Positions 16,561 through 25,663 of a stretch of DNA of 34,311 nucleotides are shown one piece after another. Below the pieces are notes generated by a model. That model was not told the DNA's origin. It searched no databases and saw only the letters and a list, made by a program, of their open reading frames with translations. The stretch comes from Gammaproteobacteria bacterium 54_18_T64 (lineage in GTDB: Bacteria; Pseudomonadota; Gammaproteobacteria; Pseudomonadales; Porticoccaceae). Both the position numbers and the translations under genes were made by a program. Where the stretch lies: the NCBI GenBank assembly GCA_002162825.1, contig MAAU01000008.1, positions 1 to 34,311 of the forward strand, written 5' to 3'. Position 1 is the first letter of the stretch; the number at the start of each line of letters is the position of its first letter.

Positions 16561-17673
16561 GTGGCGCTTGATGTGAGCAATAAACTCAATGTTGTAGCCG
16601 AGAAAAAAATGGCTGGCGACCAGCACCGTCTGGTCGGTGATAGCGCAGGTATGCAGCGCGTCAGGCGCCTTCTTGAGCAGGTAGCCGAGAGTGATGCAAC
16701 CGTACTCATTCTCGGTGAGTCCGGTACTGGCAAGGAAGTGGTCGCCCAGGCCCTGCATCGTCAATCGCTGCGCAGCAAGCGCCCCTTTGTGCCTATCAAT
16801 TGCGGTGCTATACCCCCCGACTTATTAGAGTCCGAGCTATTTGGCCATGAAAAAGGCGCCTTTACCGGGGCTATTACGGCGCGCCAGGGACGTTTTGAGT
16901 TGGCCGAGGGCGGCACACTGTTTCTCGATGAAATTGGCGACATGTCCCTGGAGATGCAGGTCAAGCTACTGCGTGTGTTACAGGAAAAATCCTTTGAGCG
17001 CGTTGGTGGTAGTAAGACGATTCACTCGGATGTGCGGGTCGTCGCCGCCACTCACCACGATCTTGAGCAGCGGGTTGAGGCGGGGGGCTTCCGCCTCGAC
17101 CTGTTTTATCGCTTGAATGTCTTCCCCATCGACGTGCCGCCTCTGCGTGAGCGCAGCGATGATATTCTCCAGCTGGTGAATCATACCAATCAGCGTCTGC
17201 AGCGCGGCGGGCAGGGGATTGCCGAGCTGCAGAGCTGTGCGCTGGCAGCGCTGGCGAGCTACCCATGGCCGGGTAATGTGCGCGAGCTGGGCAATTTGGT
17301 GGAGCGCCTGGGCATCCTCCATCCGGGGCAGCAGGTGCGGGCCAGGGAGCTGCCCGACAAGTACTGCGGCAATGTTGAATGGCCCGGGGAGTCGCCGCAG
17401 AGTCAGGCTGCTGAGGAGGCCATGTTGGCCGATATTGGTGTCGAAGAGCGCAGTATGCCGCTGACTCCACCCGGTGCACTGCTGGGTGGTGAGGGTCTCG
17501 ACCTCAAAGATTATCTGCGCCAGGTCGAGGTAGACCTGATTCGCCAGGCTCTCGACGACAGTGATTGGGTGGTGGCGCGGGCGGCCAAGTTGCTGCGCTT
17601 ACAGCGCACAACCCTGGTTGAAAAGATCCGTAAGTTTGACATCAGTCGTTCAGATTCCGTGTCGGATTTTTGA
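16561..17673 (+). CDS. fleQ: Sigma-54-dependent flagellar master regulator, short FleQ/FlrA lacking the N-terminal domain
   Basis: The 370-residue protein has an AAA+ domain with Walker A GESGTGKE (52-59), the sigma-54 contact loop GAFTGA (99-104), Walker B GGTLFLDEIGD, and a Fis-type HTH near residues 330-360 (VVARAAKLLRLQRTTLVEKIRKF). Similarity to Pseudomonas FleQ runs throughout ([40 protein letters not shown]). FleQ normally has ~490 residues; here the ~120-residue receiver-like domain is missing and only 48 bases separate the gene from the PilZ-like gene. GTG 16561 is chosen because AAAGGAG (16549-16555) is 5 bases before it; ATG 16546 overlaps upstream of that site. Three c-di-GMP contact regions differ from FleQ. 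It should activate the sigma-54 promoters found here. Confidence 0.88.
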   Translation: MALDVSNKLNVVAEKKMAGDQHRLVGDSAGMQRVRRLLEQVAESDATVLILGESGTGKEVVAQALHRQSLRSKRPFVPINCGAIPPDLLESELFGHEKGAFTGAITARQGRFELAEGGTLFLDEIGDMSLEMQVKLLRVLQEKSFERVGGSKTIHSDVRVVAATHHDLEQRVEAGGFRLDLFYRLNVFPIDVPPLRERSDDILQLVNHTNQRLQRGGQGIAELQSCALAALASYPWPGNVRELGNLVERLGILHPGQQVRARELPDKYCGNVEWPGESPQSQAAEEAMLADIGVEERSMPLTPPGALLGGEGLDLKDYLRQVEVDLIRQALDDSDWVVARAAKLLRLQRTTLVEKIRKFDISRSDSVSDF

Positions 17674-17724
17674 CGTTATATTTTTCCTGTCTCATAACTC
17701 CTTAAAAAATAAGAGATTATAATG

Positions 17725-17741
17725 TAGGCATAGTTGTTGCT
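17725..17741 (+). promoter_or_regulatory. Sigma-54 promoter of fleSR
   Basis: TAGGCATA-GTTG-TTGCT has GG at 17727-17728 and GC at 17739-17740, exactly 10 bases apart, with a perfect TTGCT -12 element. It is ~55 bases upstream of the fleS ATG. FleQ-dependent sigma-54 control of fleSR is known in Pseudomonas. Confidence 0.75.
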
Positions 17742-17748
17742 TAGTAGC

Positions 17749-17776
17749 TTTACGGCATCTTTATTTGCACCGTAAA
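17749..17776 (+). repeat. Inverted repeat in the fleS leader
   Basis: TTTACGG (17749-17755) is the exact reverse complement of CCGTAAA (17770-17776), with a 14-base loop. It lies just downstream of the sigma-54 promoter and 19 bases before the fleS ATG, so it could fold in the mRNA leader or serve as an operator. Confidence 0.35.
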
Positions 17777-17795
17777 CCCGCAGGGCAGGACAGCT

Positions 17796-19166
17796 ATGAC
17801 ACAAGCCGCACAAACCACAGAGCATCTGGAAAAAGTTTTCGAAACCTTCAACCGGGTTTCCGAAGAGCTTGATACCAGCTATCGCGTGTTGCAGGTGAGA
17901 GTGAGCACCCTGACCCAGGAATTGGCGGAGGCCCGCACGCAACGACTGCAGGAGTTGGCCGAGAAGGAGCGCCTGGCGAATCGCCTTGCTTTGCTCATGA
18001 GCGAACTGCCCGGTGGCGTTGTGGTGGTCGATGGCGAGGGTGTTATCACCCAGGTCAACGCGGCCGCCGAGACCTTTTTTGCCCAGGGCGACGACCTTTC
18101 GAGCTCCGTTAGCGAGCTCGATGCCCAATCATCCCTACTCGGCCAGGCCTGGCCTCAGCTTGTTTCAGAGGCTCTTCGCGATGGTGCTGCAACGGTGGGC
18201 GAGGATGCCAGTGAGCTGCTTCTCGCTAATGGCCGGCGCTTATCTGTCAGCCGCCAGCCTCTGCCCGATGCCAATGAAGAGCTGATTCTGCTCACCGATA
18301 TGACGCGCTTACACGACCTGCAGGAAACCGTCAGTCGCGATAAGCGCTTGTCGGCCCTCGGTGAAATGGCGGCTCGCCTGGCCCATCAAATTCGCACCCC
18401 GCTGAGCTCGGCCCTGCTCTACGTTTCACACCTGGCTCGACCTGCGGCGACGGCCGAGGAGAGGGAGCGGGTGTCCGCCAAAGTGGTCGACAGCCTGCGC
18501 CATATGGAGGGCCTGGTGAACAGCATGCTGACCTTTGTGCGCGGTGGTCCGGTGGTATTTGACGGTATAGAGCTACAAGGTTTTTCCCAGGAATTACTGG
18601 TCCTGGTAGAGCCTTTGGTGACGCAGTGCGGTGGCGTACTGAATGCCGAGGTGGCGCTGGGCAGCGGCACAATGACCATCGAGGGCGACCGGGACGAATT
18701 GCTCGGCGCCGTGTTAAACCTGGTTAACAATGCCATCGATGTTTCCGATAAGGCCCTGTGCCTCGATATTAAAATTAGCGCCTTGGCTGGCCTGCTACGT
18801 ATTGTGGTTGCCGACAATGGCCCGGGGGTGGCAGCGGATATTCGCGAGCGTATTTTCGACCCGTTTTTTACCACTCGGGTAAAGGGTACGGGTCTGGGTT
18901 TGGCCGTGGTGGCAATGACTGTGCGCAGTCACGGCGGCAAAATTGAACTCGATACCCGCGCCGACGGCGCCACGGTCTTCTGCCTTGAATTACCCCTGTT
19001 CAGTTGTGGTGACGAATTGTCAGAGGGGGCTCAGGCGTCCTATAAAAATTCTCAAATAGCTCTGCTTGATGGCACTGGCTTGGTAAAGCCGGCCATTGAC
19101 GACTCCGTTATTGAAGCGGGGGCCGAGGAGCAATCTATGCAAAGTATTGGTGGAGGTCGACGATGA
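17796..19166 (+). CDS. fleS: Flagellar sensor histidine kinase FleS/FlrB
   Basis: The 456-residue soluble kinase has no transmembrane segment. Order: N-terminal coiled coil ([20 protein letters not shown]), a PAS-like sensor ([23 protein letters not shown], ~67-170), the H-box [13 protein letters not shown] with His197 as the phosphoacceptor, then N-box [12 protein letters not shown]1 DNGPGV and G2 GTGLGLAVV of the HATPase domain. It phosphorylates FleR to activate the later sigma-54 flagellar genes. Its stop overlaps the fleR ATG by 4 bases (ATGA), so both are translated together. The C-terminal tail past ~400 is variable. A sigma-54 promoter precedes it. Confidence 0.94.
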   Translation: MTQAAQTTEHLEKVFETFNRVSEELDTSYRVLQVRVSTLTQELAEARTQRLQELAEKERLANRLALLMSELPGGVVVVDGEGVITQVNAAAETFFAQGDDLSSSVSELDAQSSLLGQAWPQLVSEALRDGAATVGEDASELLLANGRRLSVSRQPLPDANEELILLTDMTRLHDLQETVSRDKRLSALGEMAARLAHQIRTPLSSALLYVSHLARPAATAEERERVSAKVVDSLRHMEGLVNSMLTFVRGGPVVFDGIELQGFSQELLVLVEPLVTQCGGVLNAEVALGSGTMTIEGDRDELLGAVLNLVNNAIDVSDKALCLDIKISALAGLLRIVVADNGPGVAADIRERIFDPFFTTRVKGTGLGLAVVAMTVRSHGGKIELDTRADGATVFCLELPLFSCGDELSEGAQASYKNSQIALLDGTGLVKPAIDDSVIEAGAEEQSMQSIGGGRR

Positions 19167-20536
19167 GTGAGCTTGGTTTAAATATATTGGTGGTCGAGGA
19201 CGATGACCTGCTGCGCGAGGCGCTCTGCGATACCCTGGCCTTTGCCGGCTACAGTGTCGAGTTTGCCTGCGATGGCGTAGAAGCCCTGGCGCTGTTACAC
19301 CGCCAGCCGGTCGACCTCGTGGTCAGCGATGTGCAAATGGCGGCAATGGACGGCCACGCCCTGTTACAAAATATTAAGCGCAGCTGGCCGCGCCTGCCGG
19401 TGGTGATGATGACGGCGTTTGGCTGTGTCGAAAAGGCCGTCGAGGCGATGCGCGATGGCGCCGCCGATTATTTGATCAAGCCCTTCGAGGCCGAGGTCTT
19501 GATCGCCATGGTTAGCCGCTTTGCCAATAAAGATACCAGCGCTGGGGGCGAGATGATCGCCCAGGACCCTAGGGCAAAACAGGTGGTTGAATTGGCGCGC
19601 CGGGTTGCGGCCTCCGATGCCACCGTGATGTTGAGTGGTGAGTCGGGTACCGGCAAGGAAGTACTGGCGCGCTTTATTCACGATAACTCCAGCCGCTGTG
19701 ATGGCCCCTTTGTGGCAATTAATTGTGCGGCCCTACCCGAGACCATGCTCGAGTCCATCCTCTTTGGTTATGAAAAGGGTGCCTTTACCGGTGCTCATCA
19801 GGCACGTGCGGGCAAGTTTGAACAGGCTCAGGGTGGCACGCTCTTACTCGATGAAATATCGGAAATGGATGTCGCCCTACAGGCCAAACTGTTGCGCGTC
19901 CTGCAGGAAAAAGAGGTTGAGCGACTCGGCGGCAAAGGGGCCATCGCCCTCGACGTACGCGTGTTGGCAACCACCAACCGTGATTTGCGCGGCGAGGTGA
20001 CGGCGGGACGCTTTCGCGAAGACCTGTTCTACCGTCTCAATGTTTTCCCCATCGCCCTTGCGCCTCTGCGTGAGCGCCGCGGCGACATCCTGCCCCTGGT
20101 GAGACGCTTTGTCGATGAGCAGAGTGGCGATGGCCAGGAGGTAAGCCTGTCTCCCCGGGCCGAGCAAATGCTGGAGGCCTACGCCTGGCCGGGCAATATT
20201 CGTGAATTACACAATGTCGTGCAGCGTGCGATGATTTTACTCACCGGGGATACTCTGAGCGAGGCGGACATTCATCTCGAGGAGCCGGGTGCGCCGGTGT
20301 CGATGTTGCCGCTCGATGGCGCTGTCGAGCCCGTTGCCGTAGCCCTCGATGGCTCCGCTCTGGAAAACGACCTGCGCTGTCACGAGCAACAAATTATTGT
20401 CGATGCCCTCAAAGCCGAGCGTGGCCGCCGCAAGGAAACTGCGGAGCGACTGGGTATTAGCCCGCGCACTCTGCGCTATAAGTTGGCCAAATTACGCGAT
20501 GACGGTATCGCCCTGCCAGAACTCTACGGTACCTAA
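19163..20536 (+). CDS. fleR: Sigma-54-dependent flagellar response regulator FleR/FlrC
   Basis: The 457-residue protein has a receiver domain ([14 protein letters not shown]; phosphoacceptor Asp56 in [24 protein letters not shown]), then an AAA+ domain with Walker A GESGTGKE (159-166) and GAFTGA (206-211), Walker [14 protein letters not shown], and a Fis-like HTH at the end ([25 protein letters not shown]). It acts with FleS to turn on the hook, ring and motor genes from sigma-54 promoters. Its ATG overlaps the fleS stop. It keeps the complete receiver that FleQ upstream has lost, so the two paralogous AAA+ activators differ in input. Confidence 0.95.
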   Translation: MSELGLNILVVEDDDLLREALCDTLAFAGYSVEFACDGVEALALLHRQPVDLVVSDVQMAAMDGHALLQNIKRSWPRLPVVMMTAFGCVEKAVEAMRDGAADYLIKPFEAEVLIAMVSRFANKDTSAGGEMIAQDPRAKQVVELARRVAASDATVMLSGESGTGKEVLARFIHDNSSRCDGPFVAINCAALPETMLESILFGYEKGAFTGAHQARAGKFEQAQGGTLLLDEISEMDVALQAKLLRVLQEKEVERLGGKGAIALDVRVLATTNRDLRGEVTAGRFREDLFYRLNVFPIALAPLRERRGDILPLVRRFVDEQSGDGQEVSLSPRAEQMLEAYAWPGNIRELHNVVQRAMILLTGDTLSEADIHLEEPGAPVSMLPLDGAVEPVAVALDGSALENDLRCHEQQIIVDALKAERGRRKETAERLGISPRTLRYKLAKLRDDGIALPELYGT

Positions 20537-20604
20537 ACGCTGAGCCGTATGAGGTGGGAGCTTTTTAAAGACAGCTGGAATTAGCAACATTTGAGGAATA
20601 AACA

Positions 20605-20931
20605 ATGAGCCAGGTAGCGATCAATCAGGTACTCGCCCAGATGCGCGTTCTCGAAGCGGCGGCGAAGTCCGGTGAGGCCCCCAGCGTTGGCGATGCCACC
20701 GGTGGGGGCAGTGAGTTTGGCAAGGTGTTGGCGGAGTCCATCGGTAAGACCAGTGACACCATGAAAAATGCCGGTGAGATGCGCGATGCTTTTCAACGGG
20801 GTGATGAGGGTGTGGAATTGCCCCAGGTGATGGTCGCCCTGCAGGAGGCCAGTATTTCCTTTCAGGCGATGACACAGGTGCGTAATAAATTGCTATCCGC
20901 CTACCAGGACATTATGAATATGCCAGTGTGA
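20605..20931 (+). CDS. fliE: Flagellar hook-basal body adaptor protein FliE
   Basis: The 108-residue protein ends with the conserved FliE tail, VMVALQEASISFQAMTQVRNKLLSAYQDIMNMPV, which is close to invariant in the family. The N-terminal half is loosely conserved (SEFGKVLAESIGKTSDTMKNAGEM). FliE joins the MS ring to the rod and export gate. ATG 20605 follows GAGGAA by 8 bases. It starts the basal-body operon after a 68-base gap from fleR; no sigma-54 or sigma-28 promoter is clear in that gap. Confidence 0.95.
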   Translation: MSQVAINQVLAQMRVLEAAAKSGEAPSVGDATGGGSEFGKVLAESIGKTSDTMKNAGEMRDAFQRGDEGVELPQVMVALQEASISFQAMTQVRNKLLSAYQDIMNMPV

Positions 20932-21027
20932 CCGAGATGACAAGTGATAGGGGCGTAAGCGAGAAGGTGAGTTTATCTACGACTATAGTCAATATATGGG
21001 CAATGAATGTGTGGGGAGTAGGCTGAT

Positions 21028-22641
21028 ATGGCTCTGGTAAATCCGGACAACGTTGCCGGCCAGTTTGTCGGCATGAGTAATTTGCCGATGGTGCGCCAAC
21101 TGGGCCTGTTGATAGGCCTGGCGGCGAGTATTGCCCTGGGTGTGGGTATTTATTCCTGGGCCAAAGAGCCCAATTATGTGCCCCTGTTTGAGGGCATGAG
21201 TGGCACCGATGCCGCTCAGGTGGTGACGCTACTCGAGCAGAGCAATACCCCCTATCGCATGCAGGGCTCGGCGGTGTCTGTGCCGGCGGGCAAGGTGCAC
21301 AACCTGCGCATACAGATGGCCAGTCAGGGTTTACCAAAGAGCACCAACCCTGGCTTTGAACTGCTCGACGAAGAACAGAGCTTTGGCACCAGTAGCTTTA
21401 TCGAAAAAGCGCGCTTCAACCGCGCCCTGGAAGGTGAGCTGGGGAGGTCGATTGCCACCCTCAATAGTGTCAAGGGTGCGCGGGTACATTTGGCGATTCC
21501 GAAAAAATCGGCCTTTTTACGCAACCAGCAGGGTGCCAGTGCCTCGGTGTTAATAAGCCTTTTCCCGGGTCGCAAACTCAACCAGTCGCAGGTGGCGGGG
21601 GTTATCCACCTGGTGGCCTCCAGCGTGCCGGGCATGGAGACCGATCAGGTCACGGTTGTCGATCAGCGGGGCAACTTACTCACCGGTAGTGGTGGTTCGT
21701 CGGCGATGGCGATGGGCTCCGAGCAGTTTTCCTTTGCCAGCAGTATTGAAGAAAATTATTCCCAGCGCATTGTCGATTTACTGGCGCCGATTATGGGGGC
21801 TGGCAAGGTGCGAGCCCAGGTGACCGCTGATGTGGACTTTACGGCGATAGAGCGCACCAGCGAAACTTTTGGGCCCAATAATACCTTGCTACGCAGCGAG
21901 CAAACTTCCGAAGAGCGCAGCAGTGATAACAGCAATGCCTTTGGTGGCGCACCCGGGGCGCAGTCAAACCAGCCCGAAGCGGCCGCTGGTGTGCCGGGTG
22001 CCGATGCGGCGGCAACCAGTAATACCAGTGCCGCCACGCAAACGAACAGGCAGGCGACTCGCAACTATGAGCTGGATAAGGTGATCAGCCATATTAAGGA
22101 GGCGCCAGGGACCATTAAGAAACTGTCGGTGGCAGTACTGCTGGATTATCGCCAGCAAACCAACGAAGCGGGTGAGGTCGAACGCTTGCCCCTGCCGGAT
22201 GAGGAGATTGAGCGTTTAACCCAATTGGTCAAAGAGGCCGTGGGCTTTAGCGAGGAAAGGGGTGACAGCGTCAACTTGATGAACGCCTCCTTCCTGGAGC
22301 CGGAAATGCTGGAGCCGATGCCCGAAATTCCCATTTGGCAGGAGCCCTGGGTACTGGATATTGCCAAGCAGACCCTGGGTGGGCTGGGTATATTGCTGCT
22401 TATTTTTGGTATCCTACGCCCGGTGATGAAAAGTTTGGCAGGCATGGGTAAGCAGGCTGGCGGCGGTCGCGCCCTCAGTGGAGAATTGCAGCTGGGTGGG
22501 GATCAGGCCGCCCTCGGTGCGCCGCATCTGCCTTCTGGGGTCAACAGTTATGATCAGCAGGTGCAGCTGGCACAGACGATTTCCGGTCAGAGCCCCAAGC
22601 GGGCGGCCAGTGTAATGAGTGATTGGGTACAGGATGGCTGA
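21028..22641 (+). CDS. fliF: Flagellar MS-ring protein
   Basis: The 537-residue protein has an N-terminal membrane helix (LGLLIGLAASIALGVGIYSW, ~25-45), the YscJ/FliF secretin-like ring domain (VPLFEGMSGTDAAQVVTLLEQ; SFIEKARFNRALEGELGRSI; VHLAIPK), a long periplasmic part with a Ser/Asn/Ala-rich stretch at ~300-350, a second membrane helix (TLGGLGILLLIFGILRPVM, ~448-466) and a cytosolic tail ending in RAASVMSDWVQDG, the FliG-binding segment. FliF forms the ring on which the switch is built. A GGGGAG element precedes ATG 21028. The 3' end overlaps fliG by 8 bases. Confidence 0.96.
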   Translation: MALVNPDNVAGQFVGMSNLPMVRQLGLLIGLAASIALGVGIYSWAKEPNYVPLFEGMSGTDAAQVVTLLEQSNTPYRMQGSAVSVPAGKVHNLRIQMASQGLPKSTNPGFELLDEEQSFGTSSFIEKARFNRALEGELGRSIATLNSVKGARVHLAIPKKSAFLRNQQGASASVLISLFPGRKLNQSQVAGVIHLVASSVPGMETDQVTVVDQRGNLLTGSGGSSAMAMGSEQFSFASSIEENYSQRIVDLLAPIMGAGKVRAQVTADVDFTAIERTSETFGPNNTLLRSEQTSEERSSDNSNAFGGAPGAQSNQPEAAAGVPGADAAATSNTSAATQTNRQATRNYELDKVISHIKEAPGTIKKLSVAVLLDYRQQTNEAGEVERLPLPDEEIERLTQLVKEAVGFSEERGDSVNLMNASFLEPEMLEPMPEIPIWQEPWVLDIAKQTLGGLGILLLIFGILRPVMKSLAGMGKQAGGGRALSGELQLGGDQAALGAPHLPSGVNSYDQQVQLAQTISGQSPKRAASVMSDWVQDG

Positions 22642-23644
22642 TAAAGCAGAAGCTCTAAAAGGTGTGGAAAAGGCCGCGGTTTTTCTACTCGGCGTTGGCG
22701 AGCAGTCGGCGGCACAAATACTCAGGCATATGGCCCCCAAGGAAGTGCATAAAATTGGCGCGGCCATGGCGACCCTGCGCACGGTGTCTCGCCAGCAGGC
22801 CGAGGAGGTGATCGGCCAGTTTACCGAGTCTCTCGGTGAGGCGACCTCCTTTAGTGGCGATAACGAAGATTTCGTGCGCTCGGTGTTGAAGGACGCCCTC
22901 GGTGAAGACAAGGCCGAAGGGGTGATCAATACGGTGATTGAGGGTCGCGATTCGAAGGGGGTAGAGTCGCTAAAGTGGATGGACTCCCGCGCCGTTGCGG
23001 CAATTATTCGTGGTGAGCACCCGCAGATCATCGCCATCGTACTGGCCTATCTCGATAGCGAGCAATCGGCCGAGGTGATCAAACATCTGCCCGAGAAGAT
23101 TCGCAAGGATGCCGTGGTGAGAATCGCCCAGCTCGATGCCATTCATCCCTCGGCCCTGCTCGAGCTGGATGAAATCCTCGAAAGGCAGTTTAGCGACGGC
23201 AGTCTGGCCCAGGCCTCGGCGGTTGGCGGCCTGCAATCGACGGCGGATATTCTCAGCTATATCGATTCGGAGCTTGAGAGTGAGCTGATTGAGGCCATTC
23301 AAGAGGTCGATCAGGATATGAGCGATAAGGTCAGAGACCTGATGTTTGTCTTCGACAACCTGCTCGACGTCGAGGACAGGGGTATTCAACGCTTGTTGCG
23401 GGAGGTCTCCTCCGATGTGTTAGTGATCGCCCTGAAGGGTGCCGATTCGCCGGTGCGCAAGAAAATATTTGGCAATATGTCCAAGCGTGCCGCCGAAATG
23501 ATGGAAGAGGATCTGGAGACTCGCGGCCCGGTGCGGCTCAGTGAGGTGGAGGATTCTCAGAAAGAAATTCTCGCTGTTGCCCAGCGCCTCGCAGAAGAAG
23601 GTGAGATTACATTGGGCGGTACCGGAGGAGATGAATTTGTCTAA
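22634..23644 (+). CDS. fliG: Flagellar motor switch protein FliG
   Basis: The 336-residue protein contains GVEKAAVFLLGVGEQSAAQILRHM at the start, the FliG middle and C-terminal signature HPQIIAIVLAYL, and the charged torque helix near residues 250-300 (FDNLLDVEDRGIQRLLREVSSDVLVIALKG; NMSKRAAEMMEEDLE). It connects FliF with FliM and interacts with the stator (motC/motD are in this window). ATG 22634 is taken over the in-frame GTG 22619 because ADKAEALKGVEKAAVFL is the normal FliG beginning. The start is inside the last codons of fliF. Confidence 0.95.
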   Translation: MADKAEALKGVEKAAVFLLGVGEQSAAQILRHMAPKEVHKIGAAMATLRTVSRQQAEEVIGQFTESLGEATSFSGDNEDFVRSVLKDALGEDKAEGVINTVIEGRDSKGVESLKWMDSRAVAAIIRGEHPQIIAIVLAYLDSEQSAEVIKHLPEKIRKDAVVRIAQLDAIHPSALLELDEILERQFSDGSLAQASAVGGLQSTADILSYIDSELESELIEAIQEVDQDMSDKVRDLMFVFDNLLDVEDRGIQRLLREVSSDVLVIALKGADSPVRKKIFGNMSKRAAEMMEEDLETRGPVRLSEVEDSQKEILAVAQRLAEEGEITLGGTGGDEFV

Positions 23645-24245
23645 GGTCGTGCGCGCCGTTGATGGGCCCGAGTTAACTCGCTGGCAGGCGCCCAACGTTG
23701 GCCATGTGGCGCGTGAAGCTCACACCGCTGAAGAGCTTGAGGCCATTGAGAAACAGGCGCACGCCAAGGGTTATGAGGTGGGGCGCTGGGAGGGTCTCGA
23801 GGCGGGTCACCAGGCCGTGCAGGAGGGCGCTCAACGCCTCGCGCAGCTCTATGATGAGGCCGCCCACCCCTTTCGCCAGATCAGTGAAAACGTGGAGAGC
23901 GAGTTGGTGAAACTGGCCGCGGCCATCGCTAAAGAGATTGTTCGCCAGGAGCTGAAAACCCAACCACAGTTGATTTTGGAAACTGTCAGTCAGGCCTGTT
24001 CGGTGTTGTCTGCCGCGGCTCGGGATGTCGATGTTCACCTTCACCCGGAGGATGTCGCCATCGTCAAAGACGGCCTTAAGGAAGATCCGCCGGCCCAACA
24101 CTGGCGGATTATTGAAGACCGCAGCCTGGCGCGAGGTGAATGCCAGCTCAACAGCAGTGCCGAATTTATTGACGCCACCCTGCAGACCCGCATCGATGCC
24201 CTTGTCGAGGGCCTGTTGTCCGCCGATCTCGAGGCCACAGAGTGA
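23631..24245 (+). CDS. fliH: Flagellar export apparatus stator protein FliH
   Basis: The ~204-residue protein has a coiled, Glu/Ala-rich central region (EELEAIEKQAHAKGYEVGRWEGLEAGHQAV, including the GxxxG-type stretch of FliH) and a C-terminal FliH/V-ATPase E-like domain (LAAAIAKEIVRQELKTQP; DVHLHPEDVAIV; RGECQLNSSAEFIDATLQTRI). It binds FliI and controls its ATPase. The start is uncertain. ATG 23631 directly follows GGAGGAG with almost no spacing, while TTG 23637 would stand 8 bases from GGAGG and give SKVVRAVDG at the N-terminus. It overlaps the fliG 3' end either way and shares 4 bases with fliI. Confidence 0.9.
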   Translation: MNLSKVVRAVDGPELTRWQAPNVGHVAREAHTAEELEAIEKQAHAKGYEVGRWEGLEAGHQAVQEGAQRLAQLYDEAAHPFRQISENVESELVKLAAAIAKEIVRQELKTQPQLILETVSQACSVLSAAARDVDVHLHPEDVAIVKDGLKEDPPAQHWRIIEDRSLARGECQLNSSAEFIDATLQTRIDALVEGLLSADLEATE

Positions 24246-25618
24246 ATCAGGCCCCGGCTGGTGAGTTCGGCGGCGCTGAACTCATTAGTGCACGTCTGGC
24301 AGCGCGCTCCGAGGTATTGCCAGACGTGGTTGACCCCATGGCCATGGTCAGGGGTAAGCTGGTGAGAATGGTGGGCCTAACTCTGGAGGCAACCGGCTGT
24401 CAGGCCGCCATTGGCAGCCGCTGCCATATTACCGCCCCCAGCGGTGCCTCGGTGGAGGCCGAGGTGGTGGGTTTCGCCGACGAGCGCCTGTTTTTGATGC
24501 CGATTGGCTCGGTACATGGCCTGACACCGAATGCCCTGGTTATTCCCGTGCCCGGTGACACCGAGGTCGAAGTCGGCGACGCTCTAATTGGCCGCGTGAT
24601 TGATGGTGCCGGCCGGCCACTGGATAGTGGTGAACAACCTGTTTTGACGGGGCATGCGGCCCTGCAGGGTCATGTCGTCAACCCCTTGCAAAGAGCGCTC
24701 ATTACCGAGCCGCTGGATGTCGGTATTCGCGCCATTAATGCTCTGTTGACGGTGGGTAGGGGGCAGCGCCTCGGCCTGTTTGCCGGCAGTGGCGTCGGTA
24801 AAAGTACCCTGCTGGGCCTGATGACCCAGTACACCGATGCCGATGTGGTGGTGGTGGGGCTGATCGGCGAGCGGGGGCGTGAGGTGCAGGAATTTATCGA
24901 GGAAACCCTGGGCCCGGCGGGCCTGGCGCGCGCCGTGGTGGTGGCATCACCGGCCGACGATTCACCCTTAATGCGTTTGCACGGTGCCTGGCGCGCCACG
25001 GCCATCGCCGAATACTTTCGCGACCAGGGCCTCAATGTTTTATTGCTGATGGACTCGCTAACTCGCTTCGCCCAGGCGCAGCGGGAAATTGCCCTGGCGA
25101 TTGGTGAGCCGCCGGTGACGCGGGGCTATCCGCCCTCGGTGTTCTCCCGCTTGCCGCAACTGGTGGAGAGAGCGGGTAAGATCGCCGGCAAGGGTTCCAT
25201 CACCGCGATTTACACGGTGTTGATGGAGGGTGATGACGAAAACGACCCGGTGGTCGATTCGGCGCGGGCGATACTCGACGGCCATATTATCCTGTCGCGG
25301 CGCATTGCCGACTCCGGTCGTTATCCGGCCATCGACATCGAGTCCTCGGTGAGCCGGGTGATGAATCGCCTGGTTGGCCCCGAGCGTTTCAAGCTGGTAC
25401 AGAACTTTAAGCAGCTCTACAGTCTCTACGAGCAAAACCGTGACCTGATTAGTGTCGGCGCCTATGTCGCCGGCAGCGATGCCCGCATCGATCAGGCGAT
25501 CGAGGCCTATCCGCGGCTGCAGGGATTTTTGCGACAGGAGGCTGGCCAAAGTGTGACCTTAGACCAGAGTTTCGTGGCCCTTGATGGCTTACTGAGCAAT
25601 CTGCAGATGCCAGTGTAG
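24242..25618 (+). CDS. fliI: Flagellum-specific type III ATPase FliI
   Basis: The 458-residue F1-ATPase-beta-like protein has Walker A GSGVGKST (182-189), Walker B VLLLMDSLTRFAQAQREI, IGERGREVQEFIEE and the export-ATPase sequence GEPPVTRGYPPSVFSRLPQLVERAG. It powers substrate delivery to the export gate at the inner membrane. GTG 24242 overlaps the TGA of fliH by 4 bases (GTGA), a clear case of translational coupling and the reason for choosing this start. Confidence 0.97.
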   Translation: MNQAPAGEFGGAELISARLAARSEVLPDVVDPMAMVRGKLVRMVGLTLEATGCQAAIGSRCHITAPSGASVEAEVVGFADERLFLMPIGSVHGLTPNALVIPVPGDTEVEVGDALIGRVIDGAGRPLDSGEQPVLTGHAALQGHVVNPLQRALITEPLDVGIRAINALLTVGRGQRLGLFAGSGVGKSTLLGLMTQYTDADVVVVGLIGERGREVQEFIEETLGPAGLARAVVVASPADDSPLMRLHGAWRATAIAEYFRDQGLNVLLLMDSLTRFAQAQREIALAIGEPPVTRGYPPSVFSRLPQLVERAGKIAGKGSITAIYTVLMEGDDENDPVVDSARAILDGHIILSRRIADSGRYPAIDIESSVSRVMNRLVGPERFKLVQNFKQLYSLYEQNRDLISVGAYVAGSDARIDQAIEAYPRLQGFLRQEAGQSVTLDQSFVALDGLLSNLQMPV

Positions 25619-25663
25619 GGCTTGTTGCCACTTCATGTTCACCGGGTTTAAACGGGCAGTTTG

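Noticed and set aside
20450-20470. GG-N10-GC pattern inside the fleR 3' end, possible fliE promoter
   Set aside because: Lies in coding DNA with a poor match in the rest of the motif; such hits are expected by chance.
20981-20990. Perfect 10-base palindrome GACTATAGTC upstream of fliF
   Set aside because: Short palindromes of this length are expected by chance in a window this long and there is no second copy nearby.
22414-23037. 207-residue open frame on the minus strand over the fliF-fliG junction
   Set aside because: Antisense shadow of two certain genes; composition is that of a frame shadow.
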